Source of the DNA: Nitrospiria bacterium
Lineage (GTDB): Bacteria; Nitrospirota; UBA9217
Direction: 5' to 3'
Assembly (NCBI GenBank): GCA_919901555.1
Contig: CAKKPG010000003.1
Coordinates: 1-64,000 of the forward strand
Length of the DNA: 64,000 nt
Part shown: positions 31,784 to 45,611 of the stretch, one piece after another
Position numbering within the stretch: the first letter of the stretch is position 1
Layout of the letters: each line of letters opens with the position of its first letter
The notes under the pieces: generated by a model
What the model saw: the letters and a program-made list of their open reading frames with translations, nothing else
Told to the model about the DNA's origin: nothing
Database searches by the model: none
Translations under genes and position numbers: made by a program

Positions 31784-33421
31784 CTAGATGTCCGCCTCGT
31801 CCGTCTCGACCACCCGGCCGTCGAAAATCTTGAGGGCGTCCTGGACAAGAGGGTCATGCTCAGCGGGCGTCTTTTTTTTGGGTGCTGCGGCCTTTACGCC
31901 CTGTTTTTTGTCCTCTGCAAGGAGCTGAAATTTGATGCGGACCTCGGCATTCAGCGCTTCCGCAGCAATCTGTTCGATAATGCTGCGGTTCTCGTTTTTC
32001 TCAACGAGGTCCATCTGAAAGCGGGTCCCGGTGATCCCGATCACGAGGCCGTCTCCCGTTCTTTCGAGGAGCCGGCTGTGGGCCAGGACAGAGGCGAGGC
32101 TTGGTCTTTTTGCCTTCACGGCAGCCACAACGCTGCTCCAGGAATCACCCTGTGCGATACCTGCGCCGACAGGCGCCGGCGGCTGCGGCTGGACGGGAGT
32201 TTTGGATGCAGAATAACTCGCTGGTTTTTCACGGACCACATCGGCGGCTGGCATCGTGCCCCGGCTGACCCCTGCCGGAAGCCGCGCTTCGAGCGTCTTC
32301 ATGCGCTCCAGCAGTTCACCGAGCGGTTTGAGCGGCGCCAGGCTGCATGCCTTCACCAGCCCGACTTCGAGGGTAAACCGCTGGTGGGGCGACCAGCGCA
32401 TCTCTTCCAAGGTCTTGGACAGGCTGTCGAAAAGCATGAGGAGCCGCTCCATATCCGTCCCGGCTGCCTGCTGCTTCACCGCTTCAATGTCGGCGTCCGG
32501 GAGCTCAATGATCTGTCCGGGATCCGCCGCGATCTTCGTGACGATGAGGTTCCGGGCGTGCTCAACGACGCCCGCGAGAAACTGGCGCATGTCCTGTCCC
32601 TGTTCCAGCAGGGCATCTACCTGGTTGAGCAGGCCTGACGTGTCCCTGGAGAGCAGGCCGGCAGTGAACCGGGTAAGAATGTTCTGAGACACCGCTCCGA
32701 GGATGGTCTGGAGATCTTCGTCCTTTATTGTCATGCCGCTGTAGGATACGGCCTGGTCCAGGAGGCTCTGCGCGTCCCGCATGCTGCCTTCCGCCGCGCG
32801 GGCGATCATGCCGAGGCCCTGGTCGCTGATGGTCATGCCTTCCTTGCCGGCGATCTCACGGAGTTTGGCGATGATTTCGTTCAGCGATATCCGCTTGAAG
32901 CCGTACCGCTGGCAGCGGGAGTGTATCGTTGCCGGCACCTTCTGCGGTTCCGTGGTGGCGAAGATAAAGATTACATGGGGCGGCGGTTCTTCGAGGGTCT
33001 TGAGCAGCGCGTTAAAAGCTTCGTTGGTGAGCATGTGGACTTCGTCGATGACGTAAACTTTGTACTTGCCGCCCACGGGCGCGTACTTGACCGCCTCCCG
33101 CAGCTCGCGGATGTGTTCGATGCCGCGGTTCGAGGCTCCGTCGATCTCGATCACGTCCACCGACGTCCCCGCAGTGGTCTCCAGGCAGGAATCGCAGGCG
33201 CCGCAGGGAGTGGGGGTTGGGCCTTGTGCGCAGTTGAGCGCCTTGGCGAGGATGCGCGCCGTGGTGGTCTTTCCCACGCCGCGCGGGCCGGAGAACAGGA
33301 ACGCGTGCGCCAGCCGATTGGCGGCAATGGCGTTCTGGAGCGTGCGCGTGATATGTCCCTGGCCGGCCACATCGCCGAAGACTTGGGGCCGCCATTTCCT
33401 TGCCAGAACCTGGTAACTCAT
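31784..33421 (-). CDS. dnaX: DNA polymerase III subunits gamma and tau
   Basis: A 545-aa clamp-loader ATPase starting [18 protein letters not shown]. Walker A is [20 protein letters not shown], a zinc site follows (C-x8-C-x2-C-x2-[17 protein letters not shown]), Walker B is [11 protein letters not shown] and sensor 1 [13 protein letters not shown]. The C-terminal tau part is short. A run of eight A residues in the message (bases 31872-31879) near the end could permit slippage like that described for Thermus dnaX. Preceded by the SRP RNA gene, followed by ybaB and recR. Confidence 0.95.
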   Translation of the reverse strand: MSYQVLARKWRPQVFGDVAGQGHITRTLQNAIAANRLAHAFLFSGPRGVGKTTTARILAKALNCAQGPTPTPCGACDSCLETTAGTSVDVIEIDGASNRGIEHIRELREAVKYAPVGGKYKVYVIDEVHMLTNEAFNALLKTLEEPPPHVIFIFATTEPQKVPATIHSRCQRYGFKRISLNEIIAKLREIAGKEGMTISDQGLGMIARAAEGSMRDAQSLLDQAVSYSGMTIKDEDLQTILGAVSQNILTRFTAGLLSRDTSGLLNQVDALLEQGQDMRQFLAGVVEHARNLIVTKIAADPGQIIELPDADIEAVKQQAAGTDMERLLMLFDSLSKTLEEMRWSPHQRFTLEVGLVKACSLAPLKPLGELLERMKTLEARLPAGVSRGTMPAADVVREKPASYSASKTPVQPQPPAPVGAGIAQGDSWSSVVAAVKAKRPSLASVLAHSRLLERTGDGLVIGITGTRFQMDLVEKNENRSIIEQIAAEALNAEVRIKFQLLAEDKKQGVKAAAPKKKTPAEHDPLVQDALKIFDGRVVETDEADI

Positions 33422-33613
33422 ACCCTTCCTCTCAACTCAACCGCCTGCCGAAGATGAGCACCCTATGAAGCCGATGGACAGGAATACTATAAATCATTAC
33501 GAGAAAAAGGGGAAGAGGAAAGAGTGAGAAAACGAGAGGAGGCGGACTGCCGTGGACGGCGGTTTCCCTTTCCCCGTGCTCCGGCTGTTTGATACGGTTG
33601 AGAAAAAAGCTCA

Positions 33614-33717
33614 TTCGCCCGGGCTTCCCTGCGGCACACCCGGAACCCGTTTACCGCTGCTTCCTTCCGGACCTGACGGGGTTCACGGGACCGCGGTTGC
33701 GCAGGACCCGGGCGCAT
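33614..33717 (-). ncRNA. ffs: Signal recognition particle RNA (4.5S, bacterial small type)
   Basis: On the minus strand the universally conserved SRP core GTCAGGTCCGGAAGGAAGCA with the GGAA tetraloop is present near 33658-33678, enclosed by a long helix whose ends pair (CGCCCGGG with CCCGGGCG, 33616-33623 and 33707-33714). Length of about 100 nt matches bacterial 4.5S RNA. It binds Ffh to target membrane proteins. It sits between tRNA-Ser(GGA) and dnaX, as the scr gene does in Bacillus. Confidence 0.92.
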
Positions 33718-33739
33718 GAGCGCTATAATCGTAACGCAT

Positions 33740-33785
33740 TGGAAATTTTAAATTTGCACTTTCCAATTTTCAATTCTTTTCAAAT
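33740..33785. repeat. TTGAAAATT-family tract
   Basis: GGAAATTTTAAATTTGCACTTTCC followed by AATTTTCAATTCTTTTCAAATTGG between ffs and tRNA-Ser(GGA); the same family as 28294 and 30423. Confidence 0.5.
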
Positions 33786-33873
33786 TGGCGGAGAGGGTGG
33801 GATTTGAACCCACGTTAGGTTTCCCTAAACACGCTTTCCAAGCGTGCGCCTTCAGCCGCTCGGCCACCTCTCC
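33786..33873 (-). tRNA. tRNA-Ser(GGA)
   Basis: An 88-nt class II tRNA with acceptor GGAGAGG/CCTCTCC, discriminator G, anticodon loop TTGGAAA (GGA), a long variable arm (TTTAGGGAAACCTAA) and an encoded CCA. One of four serine tRNAs in this cluster. Confidence 0.97.
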
Positions 33874-33968
33874 GGTACTACCATTTTCAGTTGTTAGTTC
33901 TCAGTTCTCAGTTCCCCGCAACAACGTTCGACAATGAACTCAGAACTCAAAACTAAGAACTGGTTTAT

Positions 33969-34058
33969 TGGCGGAGAGGGAGGGATTTGAACCCCCGGTG
34001 GAGTTACCCCCACAACAGATTTCGAGTCTGCCGCCTTCAACCACTCGGCCACCTCTCC
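33969..34058 (-). tRNA. tRNA-Ser(CGA)
   Basis: A class II tRNA with acceptor GGAGAGG/CCTCTCC, anticodon loop CTCGAAA (CGA), variable arm TGTGGGGGTAACTCCAC and encoded CCA. Separated from tRNA-Ser(GGA) by an AGTTCTCAG-type repeat (33890-33962). Confidence 0.97.
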
Positions 34059-34124
34059 CTGTTTCACAAGTCTATGGAGTCTAATGAGTCCTACGGGTCT
34101 AAAGAGTTTTTGTTCGTTGACTCA

Positions 34125-34622
34125 TCAAACTCTCAACTCGTTAGACTCCTGAGAGTTCTTTCTTAATTTCTCAAAGAACCCCTGAAGCACCGCCCGGCAC
34201 TCGGCCTCGAGCACTCCGGGGGTGATTCTATACACGTGGTTCAGCCTGCCGTCGCGGACGACGTCGTACACCGAGCCGAGGGCTCCTGCACGGGCATCGC
34301 GGCACCCATAGACAAGCCGGCCGACCCGCGCGAGCACCAGGGCCCCTGCGCACATAAGGCAGGGCTCAAGGGTCACGTACACCGTTGCGTCCTGCAGCCG
34401 CCACCTGCTAAGCTGCGCTGATGTCTCGCGCAGGACGATGGATTCGGCATGTGCCGTGGGGTCCTGCCATGTCTCGCGCATGTTGTGCGCCGCGGCAATG
34501 ACCTCGCCGCCGATGACGAGGACTGCGCCCACCGGCGTCTCACCCCGGGCTGCGGCCTTTTCCGCCTCTGCCAGCGCAAGGCCCATGAAGTCTTCGTCGG
34601 TTTTATGCGCCGCGTGATTCAT
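34125..34622 (-). CDS. tadA: tRNA adenosine(34) deaminase TadA
   Basis: A 165-aa zinc deaminase that converts A34 to inosine in tRNA-Arg(ACG). The active site is visible: PTAHAESIVLRE with zinc-ligand His and proton-shuttle Glu (about residues 78-80), and TLEPCLMCAGALVLARVGR with the two zinc-ligand cysteines. Length is typical. Its only universal substrate, tRNA-Arg(ACG), is encoded 155 bp upstream on the same strand. Confidence 0.95.
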   Translation of the reverse strand: MNHAAHKTDEDFMGLALAEAEKAAARGETPVGAVLVIGGEVIAAAHNMRETWQDPTAHAESIVLRETSAQLSRWRLQDATVYVTLEPCLMCAGALVLARVGRLVYGCRDARAGALGSVYDVVRDGRLNHVYRITPGVLEAECRAVLQGFFEKLRKNSQESNELRV

Positions 34623-34776
34623 CGGTTCAACTCAAAAGCATGTTGAGCACGAATGACGCACCTGAACGAATTACACGAATAGCTCTTCCGGTATCAATTC
34701 GTGACATTCGCATATTCTCGCGATTCGTGTCCTGTATTGTTTCCGCGTTCTCTGCGAACTCTGCGGTAAAAAGCTG

Positions 34777-34853
34777 TGGTGCGCCCAAGAGGATTCGAAC
34801 CTCTGGCCTACGGATTCGTAGTCCGTTGCTCTATCCAGCTGAGCTATGGGCGC
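34777..34853 (-). tRNA. tRNA-Arg(ACG)
   Basis: A 77-nt tRNA with acceptor GCGCCCA/TGGGCGC, D arm TAGCTCAGCTGGATAGAGC, anticodon loop CTACGAA (ACG, A34 to be read as inosine after TadA action), TPsiC loop GGTTCGAATCC and encoded CCA. Confidence 0.97.
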
Positions 34854-34923
34854 AAAAGGAGCAGGCACGGACGCCGGGGCGTCAATGCCTTTCGGTAACG
34901 GATGACCCTTTACTCCCGGCGCG

Positions 34924-35424
34924 TTACTTCGATACGCCGCCGACGAGTTTGATGCCGATCTTCTCGTGGGAGAAGGGATGCATCTCCGGCTGCAGGGAGA
35001 ACAGCCAGCCCTTCCAGACGGATTTCCCGTTCTCCACAACGTCAATCTGCGCCGCGGGCATGGTGGGCTTGTCGGAAGCTGAAGTGATCTCCTTGTCGCC
35101 CATCATGAAATGCGGCAGGAACGTCAGCACCTTGACGGTAATATTCGCGTTCGGAACGGCAAGGTCGCCGCCAACGTTCACCGTGTATTCTTTCGACGTT
35201 TTTGCGGGCTTATCGTCGATCACGAGTTTTACGGCCTTCCACTTCGCCTTCACCTCTTTGGGCACGACGATTGTGCGCTCCACCTTCGGCATACCGGCCG
35301 GTGGCATCCCGCTCTCCATCCCCGGGTGCCCCGGAGGCAGCTGCGGCTTTTCCTCTTTTTTCTTGCATCCTGCGAAGGTGAACACCAGCCCAGCAACCAA
35401 AAGCAGCGTAACGAGCTTCTTCAT
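34924..35424 (-). CDS. DUF2155 lipoprotein
   Basis: A 166-aa lipoprotein: lipobox VFTFAGC with Cys20, a Lys/Glu/Pro-rich linker and a DUF2155-like beta domain (KAVKLVIDDKPAKTSKEYTVNVGG, LTFLPHFMMGDKEITSASDKP, VWKGWLFSLQPEMHPFSHEKIG). Such proteins are found in the envelope of proteobacteria and relatives with unknown function. It interrupts the tRNA cluster, between tRNA-Arg(ACG) and tRNA-Ser(GCT). Confidence 0.8.
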   Translation of the reverse strand: MKKLVTLLLVAGLVFTFAGCKKKEEKPQLPPGHPGMESGMPPAGMPKVERTIVVPKEVKAKWKAVKLVIDDKPAKTSKEYTVNVGGDLAVPNANITVKVLTFLPHFMMGDKEITSASDKPTMPAAQIDVVENGKSVWKGWLFSLQPEMHPFSHEKIGIKLVGGVSK

Positions 35425-35526
35425 CAGTCATATCCCCCTTTGCAAAAATTCATTTTTTGACCTCGCTGAATCGCGCGACTTTGCGGTACCCTTCGTTCGT
35501 GAACAGCGTCCTCGGAATTACAATAC

Positions 35527-35616
35527 TGGCGGAGAGGCCGGGATTCGAACCCGGGGTGGAGTTTCCCCCACAACTGCTTAGCAGGCAGCTGCCTTCAGCC
35601 GCTCGGCCACCTCTCC
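35527..35616 (-). tRNA. tRNA-Ser(GCT)
   Basis: A class II tRNA with acceptor GGAGAGG/CCTCTCC, anticodon loop CTGCTAA (GCT, reading AGC/AGU), variable arm TGTGGGGGAAACTCCAC and encoded CCA. Confidence 0.97.
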
Positions 35617-35619
35617 GTT

Positions 35620-35700
35620 TTCAATTGCGGATTGCGAATTGCGGATTACGGATTTATGTTTTTCATTCCGCAATCCGCATTCCGAAATCCGCAATTATGT
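35620..35700. repeat. TTGCGGATT inverted-repeat tract
   Basis: ATTGCGGATTGCGAATTGCGGATTACGG is mirrored by CCGCAATCCGCATTCCGAAATCCGCAAT, giving a long imperfect hairpin that fills the spacer between tRNA-Ser(GCT) and tRNA-Ser(TGA). Confidence 0.6.
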
Positions 35701-35701
35701 T

Positions 35702-35787
<86 letters not shown>

Positions 35788-35824
35788 GGTTTGAGTCTTT
35801 TGAGTCTTACGAGTCTCCTGAGTC

Positions 35825-37141
<1,317 letters not shown>

Positions 37142-37168
37142 TTAAGGTAACACGCTCCTTACATGTTG

Positions 37169-37963
37169 TCAATAGCTTTTCTTCATGATCCTGGTCTCGA
37201 GCGCCTTGATCTTGATCTGGATGGCCTCGCGGTTCGGATAGGCGGGTTCGATCTCTTTGTAGAGCTTGAGCGACTCGCTCAGCTCCTCTCTGGCCTCGAG
37301 GCAGCCGGCGAGGGCGAACTTGGTCTTGACCGCAAGTTCGTTGTCCGTGCTCTTCTTCAGGGCCTTGCGGTAATAGGCTTCGGCATCGTCGAGCCTTCCT
37401 TTGGAAAAGGCCGTGGTGCCGAGCCGGAAGTACGCAAGTTCCGCCTGGGGCCCGTTCGGGAATTCTTTTACCTGGCGGGCCCAGGTTTCTCCGGCCTCGT
37501 CGATCTTGCCCAGGCGGAAAAGGTTGTCCGCGAGGCTGTAAAGGCTTTTTTCCCGCACCTCGCGGTTGGAGTATTCCGCGGCCTTGCGGTACTCGACAAT
37601 GGCCCGTTCGTAATCGTTATAGCCCAGTTCGTAGATCTGGGCTATATAGAGCTGTGAGGCCGGCGCCATGTCGCGGTGCGGGTATTTTTTGAGCGCGAGC
37701 CCGAGCGTCTGGAGGGCCCGCTCGGTCTGTCCGAGGTAGAGGAACTGCGTGACGCCGACCCAGTAGAGCGCATTGTCCGCGTAGGGGCTGAAGGGATGGT
37801 TCTTGGCGAGCTCGATGTACATCGAAACGGCCGCCTGATAATCACCGGCGTTCCAGCGCCTGGTCGCTTCCTCGTATTCGGTCGCGGCCTTTTTGTCAAG
37901 GGCGTCGCAGCCGATGAGGAGCAGCGCGCAGAGAAGAAAAACAATTGCTGCTTTCCGTGCCAT
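37169..37963 (-). CDS. TPR lipoprotein, BamD/CpoB-like
   Basis: A 264-aa lipoprotein: lipobox LLLIGC with Cys19, then tandem TPR units (AATEYEEATRRWNAGDYQAA, DNALYWVGVTQFLYLGQTERAL, SLYSLADNLFRLGKIDEA, AELAYFRLGTTAFSKGRLDDAEAYY). Such proteins scaffold outer-membrane or septal peptidoglycan machinery. It starts 2 bp after the gyrA stop, so it belongs to the gyrA transcript. No BamD-specific motif can be claimed. Confidence 0.78.
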   Translation of the reverse strand: MARKAAIVFLLCALLLIGCDALDKKAATEYEEATRRWNAGDYQAAVSMYIELAKNHPFSPYADNALYWVGVTQFLYLGQTERALQTLGLALKKYPHRDMAPASQLYIAQIYELGYNDYERAIVEYRKAAEYSNREVREKSLYSLADNLFRLGKIDEAGETWARQVKEFPNGPQAELAYFRLGTTAFSKGRLDDAEAYYRKALKKSTDNELAVKTKFALAGCLEAREELSESLKLYKEIEPAYPNREAIQIKIKALETRIMKKSY

Positions 37964-37965
37964 GA

Positions 37966-40431
37966 TTACGCGTTCCCTGCCGCCGGAGCCCCGGGCGCTT
38001 CCTTCTCGTCCTCTCGCTCCACCACCTTGGCGAGGCTCACGACCTTGTCTCCTTCTTCCGTTTCGAGCAGGCGCACGCCCTGGGTGTTCCGCCCCTGGAC
38101 CGTGATGTCCTTGGACCGGGTCCGGAGTATCTTGCCGTTGCTGGTGATCAGGAGGATTTCGTCCTCTTCCGAGACCTGGGCCATGCCGACCACCCGGCCG
38201 TTCTTCTCCGTCGTCTTGATGGTGATGATGCCCTTGCCGCCCCTGCCCTGGCTCCGGTAGTCGTCGAGGGTGCTCCGTTTTCCATAGCCGTTCTCGGTCA
38301 CCGTCAGGATCGTGGAGTCGTCGCGCACGATCTCCATGCCGACGACCCCGTTCCCTTCGTCGAGCCGCATGCCGATGACGCCTTTGCCCGTGCGGCCGAT
38401 CTCGCGGACGTCGGCTTCGTTGAAGCGGATGGAGAGGCCGTCGCGGGTGCCCAGAAACACGTCCTGCTTGCCGTCGGTCACCTCGGCCGCGATAAGCTCG
38501 TCGCCCTCTTCAAGGGTGATGGCGATGATGCCCGACGGCCGGGGGTGGCTGTAGGCCTCGAGCTCGGTCTTCTTGATGATGCCCTGCTTCGTGGCCATGA
38601 GGATGAAGTGGTCCGGCGTGAATTCACGCACCGGCAGCGCGGCCGTTACCCGCTCGTCCGTGCGGATCTGGAGCAGGTTCACGATGGCCTTGCCCTTGGC
38701 CTGCCTGCCCGCCTCGGGGAGCTGATGCACCTTGAGCCAGTATACCCGCCCCTTGTTCGTGAAGAAGAGGATGTAGCTGTGCATGGTGGCCATAAAGAGC
38801 CGTTCCACGAAATCCTCTTCCCGGGTTTCCATGCCGATCTTCCCCTTGCCGCCGCGCTTCTGGGCGCGGTAGATCGTAAGGGGGTTGCGCTTGATGTAGC
38901 CTGCATGGGAGATGGTGATCACCATCTCCTCGTCCTTGATGAGGTCTTCGATGTCGATCTCGGTGGACGCGGCGACGATCTCCGTCCGCCGGGGATCGCC
39001 GTATTCCGCTTTGAGAGCAAGCAGCTCGTCCCGGATGATCTTCATCACGAGGGCGTCGGAAGCAAGGATCTCGTTCAGGCGGGCGATTTCCTTGAGAACT
39101 TCTTCGTACTCCTGGATTATCTTGTCGCGCTCGAGGCCCGTGAGGCGCTGGAGCTTCATGTCCAGGATGGCCTGGGCCTGAAGGTCCGAGAGCTTGAATT
39201 CCCGGATGAGGCCGGTCCTGGCTTCTTCGGGGTTCTTGGACGCCTTGATGAGCGCGATCACCGCGTCGAGGTTCTCCAGGGCGATCTTCAGGCCCAGGAG
39301 GATGTGGGCGCGCTCCTCGGCCTTCCGGAGGTCGTACCGCGTCCGGCGCACCACCACCTCCCGGCGGTGCTGGATGAAGCTGGACAGGAGCCTGCGCAGG
39401 TTGAGGACCCGCGGCTGGTTGTTCACGAGGGCCAGCATGATCACGCCGAAGGTGGACTGCATGGCCGTATGCTTGAAGAGCTGGTTCAGGACGACGTTCG
39501 TGATCTCGCCGCGCTTGAGCTCCATCACGATCCGCATGCCCTCGCGGTCGGACTCGTCGCGGATCTCTGAGATGCCGGTGATTTTCTTCTCCTGCATGAG
39601 CTCGCCGATCTTCTCGAGCAGACGGGCCTTGTTCACCTGGTAGGGAAGCTCGGTGACGATGATGCTTTCCCTGTCCCCCTTGCCCGGCTCGATGAACGCC
39701 CGCGCACGCATGTGGATGATGCCCCTGCCGGTGGTGTAGGCCTGGCGGATGCCGTCGATGCCGTGGATGAATCCGGCCGTGGGAAAGTCCGGCCCCTTGA
39801 TGGCGGACATGAGCTCCTGCACCGTCACCTCGGGGTTGTCGATCATCATCACGAGACCGTCAATGACTTCCGGCAGATTATGGGGCGGAACGTTCGTTGC
39901 CATGCCCACGGCGATGCCGGCGGAGCCGTTAATAAGCAGGTTCGGCACGCGGGTGGGCAGCACCGAAGGCTCGACCGTGGTGTCGTCGAAGTTCGGGACG
40001 AATTCCACGGTCTCCTTGTCGATGTCGGCGAGCAGCTCTTCCGCCAGTTTCGTGAGCCTGGCCTCGGTGTAGCGGTAAGCCGCTGCCGGGTCGCCGTCCA
40101 CCGAGCCGAAGTTGCCCTGGCCGTCCACGAGCGGGTAGCGCATGTTGAAGTCCTGGGCCATGCGCACCATGGTATCGTAGACCGCGCTGTCGCCGTGAGG
40201 ATGATATTTCTTCAGGACCTCGCCCACCACGCCGGCGCTTTTGGAATATTTCTTGTTGTGCAGGAGCCCTTCGCGGAACATGGCGTAGAGGATGCGCCGG
40301 TGCACGGGCTTGAGCCCGTCCCGCACGTCCGGCAGCGCCCGCCCTACGATCACGCTCATGGAGTAATCGAGGTAGGCGGTCTTCATCTCCTGCTCGATGT
40401 TGATCTGTGTTTTTATTTCCTGTGGTTCCAT
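37966..40431 (-). CDS. gyrA: DNA gyrase subunit A
   Basis: An 821-aa gyrase subunit that cuts and reseals DNA. The quinolone-resistance region reads [18 protein letters not shown] with the usual Ser and Asp, and the catalytic Tyr lies in [14 protein letters not shown]. The C-terminal beta-pinwheel contains the GyrA-box AQKRGGKG. The ATG at 40431 (MEPQEIKTQ) has only a weak purine-rich ribosome site (AAAGAAAG); an upstream in-frame TTG lies inside the cloverleaf repeat. The gene follows gyrB, with only that repeat in the spacer. Confidence 0.97.
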   Translation of the reverse strand: MEPQEIKTQINIEQEMKTAYLDYSMSVIVGRALPDVRDGLKPVHRRILYAMFREGLLHNKKYSKSAGVVGEVLKKYHPHGDSAVYDTMVRMAQDFNMRYPLVDGQGNFGSVDGDPAAAYRYTEARLTKLAEELLADIDKETVEFVPNFDDTTVEPSVLPTRVPNLLINGSAGIAVGMATNVPPHNLPEVIDGLVMMIDNPEVTVQELMSAIKGPDFPTAGFIHGIDGIRQAYTTGRGIIHMRARAFIEPGKGDRESIIVTELPYQVNKARLLEKIGELMQEKKITGISEIRDESDREGMRIVMELKRGEITNVVLNQLFKHTAMQSTFGVIMLALVNNQPRVLNLRRLLSSFIQHRREVVVRRTRYDLRKAEERAHILLGLKIALENLDAVIALIKASKNPEEARTGLIREFKLSDLQAQAILDMKLQRLTGLERDKIIQEYEEVLKEIARLNEILASDALVMKIIRDELLALKAEYGDPRRTEIVAASTEIDIEDLIKDEEMVITISHAGYIKRNPLTIYRAQKRGGKGKIGMETREEDFVERLFMATMHSYILFFTNKGRVYWLKVHQLPEAGRQAKGKAIVNLLQIRTDERVTAALPVREFTPDHFILMATKQGIIKKTELEAYSHPRPSGIIAITLEEGDELIAAEVTDGKQDVFLGTRDGLSIRFNEADVREIGRTGKGVIGMRLDEGNGVVGMEIVRDDSTILTVTENGYGKRSTLDDYRSQGRGGKGIITIKTTEKNGRVVGMAQVSEEDEILLITSNGKILRTRSKDITVQGRNTQGVRLLETEEGDKVVSLAKVVEREDEKEAPGAPAAGNA

Positions 40432-40445
40432 AGGCTTTCTTTTCT

Positions 40446-40528
40446 TGGACCAAGGCAACCATGTTGCCGTTTTTTAAGGTCGGCGATCACCTCGCCGCCT
40501 TTGACGCCGACATGGTCGGCTCGGTCCA
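40446..40528. repeat. Cloverleaf-forming 83-bp repeat, copy 2 (gyrB-gyrA spacer)
   Basis: TGGACC...GGTCCA ends enclose GGCAAC-cat-GTTGCC (40454-40468), GGCGA-tcacc-TCGCC (40482-40496, extendable by AAGG/CCTT) and GCCGAC-atg-GTCGGC (40506-40520). The middle arm differs in sequence from copy 1 (4967-5046) but is still paired. It begins two bases after the gyrB stop codon. Confidence 0.8.
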
Positions 40529-40530
40529 CA

Positions 40531-42933
<2,403 letters not shown>

Positions 42934-43079
42934 TCATTCCTCGCAAAAAAAGGGATTTGTCCCGCCGGTGCAGACAATCCCTCAAGCCAAAACTGCAAAT
43001 GCTAAATCCGAAACTCTAGCATCAGTCGAATGCACAAGCTGTTTAATGATTCGTGCTTGGAAATTCGCGCTTGCCTCAA

Positions 43080-44195
43080 TTACACCCTCATGGGCATGAC
43101 AACACACCGGTAACCTTCATTGCCCTCTTCCAGGATCAGACACGGGCTAAGGGGGTCGTTGAGCTCCAGCCGGATCGTCTCCCGATCCATGGCGCTGAGC
43201 ACGTCCATGAGATAGCGCGAATTGAAGCCTATGGCCACCCCTTCCCCCTGGTAGTCCACCGACAGCTCTTCGCTTGCTTCGCCCACTTCCGGGTTGTTCG
43301 TTGAGAGCACCAGCCTGTTTTTCTCGAGCTGGAGTTTCACCGCGTTCGTCTTTTCCTTGGACAGGATCGAGACCCGCTTCACCGCGTGGGTAAAAAGGTC
43401 CCTGCCGATGGCGATCTTCTTCGTGTTCTGCGTGGGCACGACCTGCAGGTAGTTGGGGTAATTGCCGTCGATGAGCTTCGACACCATCACGAGCCCGTCC
43501 CGCTTGAAGAGCGCGTGATTCTTGCTGAAGCCCACCTGGAGTTCCGCCGCAGAGGCGTCCTCTTCGAGGAGGCGGCGGAGCTCCATCATGGCCTTCTTCG
43601 GAACAATGATGCTCTCATCCTTGTGCTTCGCCTCCACCACGCGGTCGATCATGGACAGCCGGTGGCCGTCGGTGCCCACCATGCGGATGTTCATGCCGCC
43701 CTTGGCAGAAGTAAGCTGCACAAACAGGCCGTTCAGCACATACCGCGCGTCATTCTCTCCTACTGCGTAGAGCGTCTTCTTGATCATGTCCCGCAGGAGG
43801 TCGCCTGCGATGGTGAACATGCCTTCTTCAGGCACGTCGGGAAGCGCGGGATACTCTTCCTTGGGCAGGCCGACGAGCTTGAACTGCGAGTGGCCGGAGA
43901 CGATCTTCACCCACGTGCCGTCTTCAACGCGGAGCTGGATGTCTTCCTCCGGCAGCTCGCGCACGATCTCGTACATCTTCTTGGCGGACACGGTCACGGC
44001 CCCGGGCGCTTCCACCTCTGCGGCGTACCGGCCGCGCAGCCCGATCTCCAGGTCCGTGGCGACGATCTCGACACCCTTGCCGTTTGCCGTGAGGAGCATA
44101 TTGGAGAGGATAGGCATGGTGTTCTTTTTATCCACCACACCCTGAATCCGCTGCAACCCCTTCAGAATTTCGTCTTTTTTTATTTTCAGTTTCAT
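43080..44195 (-). CDS. dnaN: DNA polymerase III beta subunit (sliding clamp)
   Basis: A 371-aa clamp with three similar domains. Recognised segments include MKLKIKKDEILKGLQRIQGV, LSNMLLTANGKGVEIVATDLE, GTDGHRLSMIDRV and the C-terminal EGYRCVVMPMRV, which forms part of the clamp-binding pocket. Length matches the family. It lies 87 bp after dnaA in the usual dnaA-dnaN order. Confidence 0.96.
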   Translation of the reverse strand: MKLKIKKDEILKGLQRIQGVVDKKNTMPILSNMLLTANGKGVEIVATDLEIGLRGRYAAEVEAPGAVTVSAKKMYEIVRELPEEDIQLRVEDGTWVKIVSGHSQFKLVGLPKEEYPALPDVPEEGMFTIAGDLLRDMIKKTLYAVGENDARYVLNGLFVQLTSAKGGMNIRMVGTDGHRLSMIDRVVEAKHKDESIIVPKKAMMELRRLLEEDASAAELQVGFSKNHALFKRDGLVMVSKLIDGNYPNYLQVVPTQNTKKIAIGRDLFTHAVKRVSILSKEKTNAVKLQLEKNRLVLSTNNPEVGEASEELSVDYQGEGVAIGFNSRYLMDVLSAMDRETIRLELNDPLSPCLILEEGNEGYRCVVMPMRV

Positions 44196-44282
44196 CCAGG
44201 TGCCTCCTCAAGCTGCGTTCTGAATATTATCAGAAACTCCGCCAAATAGCAACAGAATTTTTCGTCGTTTTACTCTTTAACT

Positions 44283-45611
44283 TCAAAACGTTAGCTGCTT
44301 TATGAGTGCCTCGATCCTGGCCTTGAGGTCCTGGTCTTTTTCCTTCTTTTCCTCGATCACCTTGCAGGCATGGATGACGGTGCTGTGGTCCTTGCCGCCG
44401 AAGAGACGGCCTATCTCCGGAAGGGATGTGCCTACCAGGGTACGGCACAGATACATGGCCACCTGCCGGGGCAGGACAACGGCCTTGGTGCGCCTTTTTG
44501 ATTTCAGATCCGACAAGCGGACCCCGAAGGCATCGGTCACGACCTTCTGCACGAGCTCATTCGTGATCACCTTGTCCCGGCTGTCGATGAGGTACTTGAG
44601 CTCGTTCTTTGCCATCTCTTCGGTGATCTCGGTGTTGGTAAGAGACGATACGGCGCCGAGCTTCACGAGTCCGCCTTCGAGCTCGCGTATGTTGTTTTTC
44701 ATCATGGACGCCAGAAACGCGGCGACATCGTCGGGCAGGCGTATGGCCCAGAACTCCGCCTTTTTCCTGAGAATGGCGATCCGTGTCTCCAGATCCGGGG
44801 CCTGGATGTCGGCGATCAGCCCCGATTCGAAGCGCGAGCGGAGCCGCTCCTCGATGTCCGGGATCTCCTTGGGCTGCCGGTCGCTCGTGAGCACGATCTG
44901 CTTCTGTAACTCATACAGCGTGTTGAAGGTGTGGAAAAACTCTTCCTGCGTCCGCTCCTTGCCCGCGATGAATTGAATATCGTCGATGAGCAGGATGTCC
45001 ATGTTGCGGTACTTTTGCCGGAATTCTTCCATGCGCTGGTGGCTCATGCGATTGATGAGTTCGTTGGTAAACTGCTCCGACGACAGGTAGGCCACCTTGG
45101 TCCTCGGCGCCCTGCTCTGGATATGGTGGCCGATGGCGTTCAGGAGATGGGTCTTGCCGAGCCCCACACCGCTGTAAATGAACAGGGGATTATAGGACCT
45201 GCCCGGCGCGTCTGCCACCGCCCGTGCGGAGGCATGGGCGAACTGGTTGCTCGGCCCAACCACAAAATTGTTGAAGGTGTATTTCTTTTCCAGGGTGCTC
45301 GTCTTTTCCTCGCGCCCCTCTTTTTTCTCTTCTTTTACCGGAGACGCCGGTTTCTTCTGCTGCTGTGGCTGGACAAAAAAGTCGATCTCCACGTCCTCCC
45401 GCTTCGTAACCTCCCTGATAACGTCCGCCAGCGTGGACCAGTGGTGCTCTTTGATCCAGTCCCTGTGGAATTTGCTCGGCACTTCCACGACCATCCGGTT
45501 GTCCTCGAGCCCGTGAAGCTTGGACTGGCTGAACCAGGTGTCGTAACCCTGCTTAGACATTCGATTTTCAATCAATAAGAGTATCTCTTCCCACACTCTG
45601 TTCTGGTCCAT
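44283..45611 (-). CDS. dnaA: Chromosomal replication initiator DnaA
   Basis: A 442-aa AAA+ initiator. Domain I occupies the first 80 residues (WEEILLLIENRMSKQGYDTWF), then a short charged linker, the ATPase core with Walker A GVGLGKTHLLNAIGHH and Walker B ILLIDDIQFIAGKE, and the DNA-binding domain IV with the signature GGKDHSTVIHACKVIEE. The start at MDQNRVWEEI (45611) has GAGG close upstream. A pair of DnaA boxes lies 38-57 bp before the start. Confidence 0.97.
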   Translation of the reverse strand: MDQNRVWEEILLLIENRMSKQGYDTWFSQSKLHGLEDNRMVVEVPSKFHRDWIKEHHWSTLADVIREVTKREDVEIDFFVQPQQQKKPASPVKEEKKEGREEKTSTLEKKYTFNNFVVGPSNQFAHASARAVADAPGRSYNPLFIYSGVGLGKTHLLNAIGHHIQSRAPRTKVAYLSSEQFTNELINRMSHQRMEEFRQKYRNMDILLIDDIQFIAGKERTQEEFFHTFNTLYELQKQIVLTSDRQPKEIPDIEERLRSRFESGLIADIQAPDLETRIAILRKKAEFWAIRLPDDVAAFLASMMKNNIRELEGGLVKLGAVSSLTNTEITEEMAKNELKYLIDSRDKVITNELVQKVVTDAFGVRLSDLKSKRRTKAVVLPRQVAMYLCRTLVGTSLPEIGRLFGGKDHSTVIHACKVIEEKKEKDQDLKARIEALIKQLTF

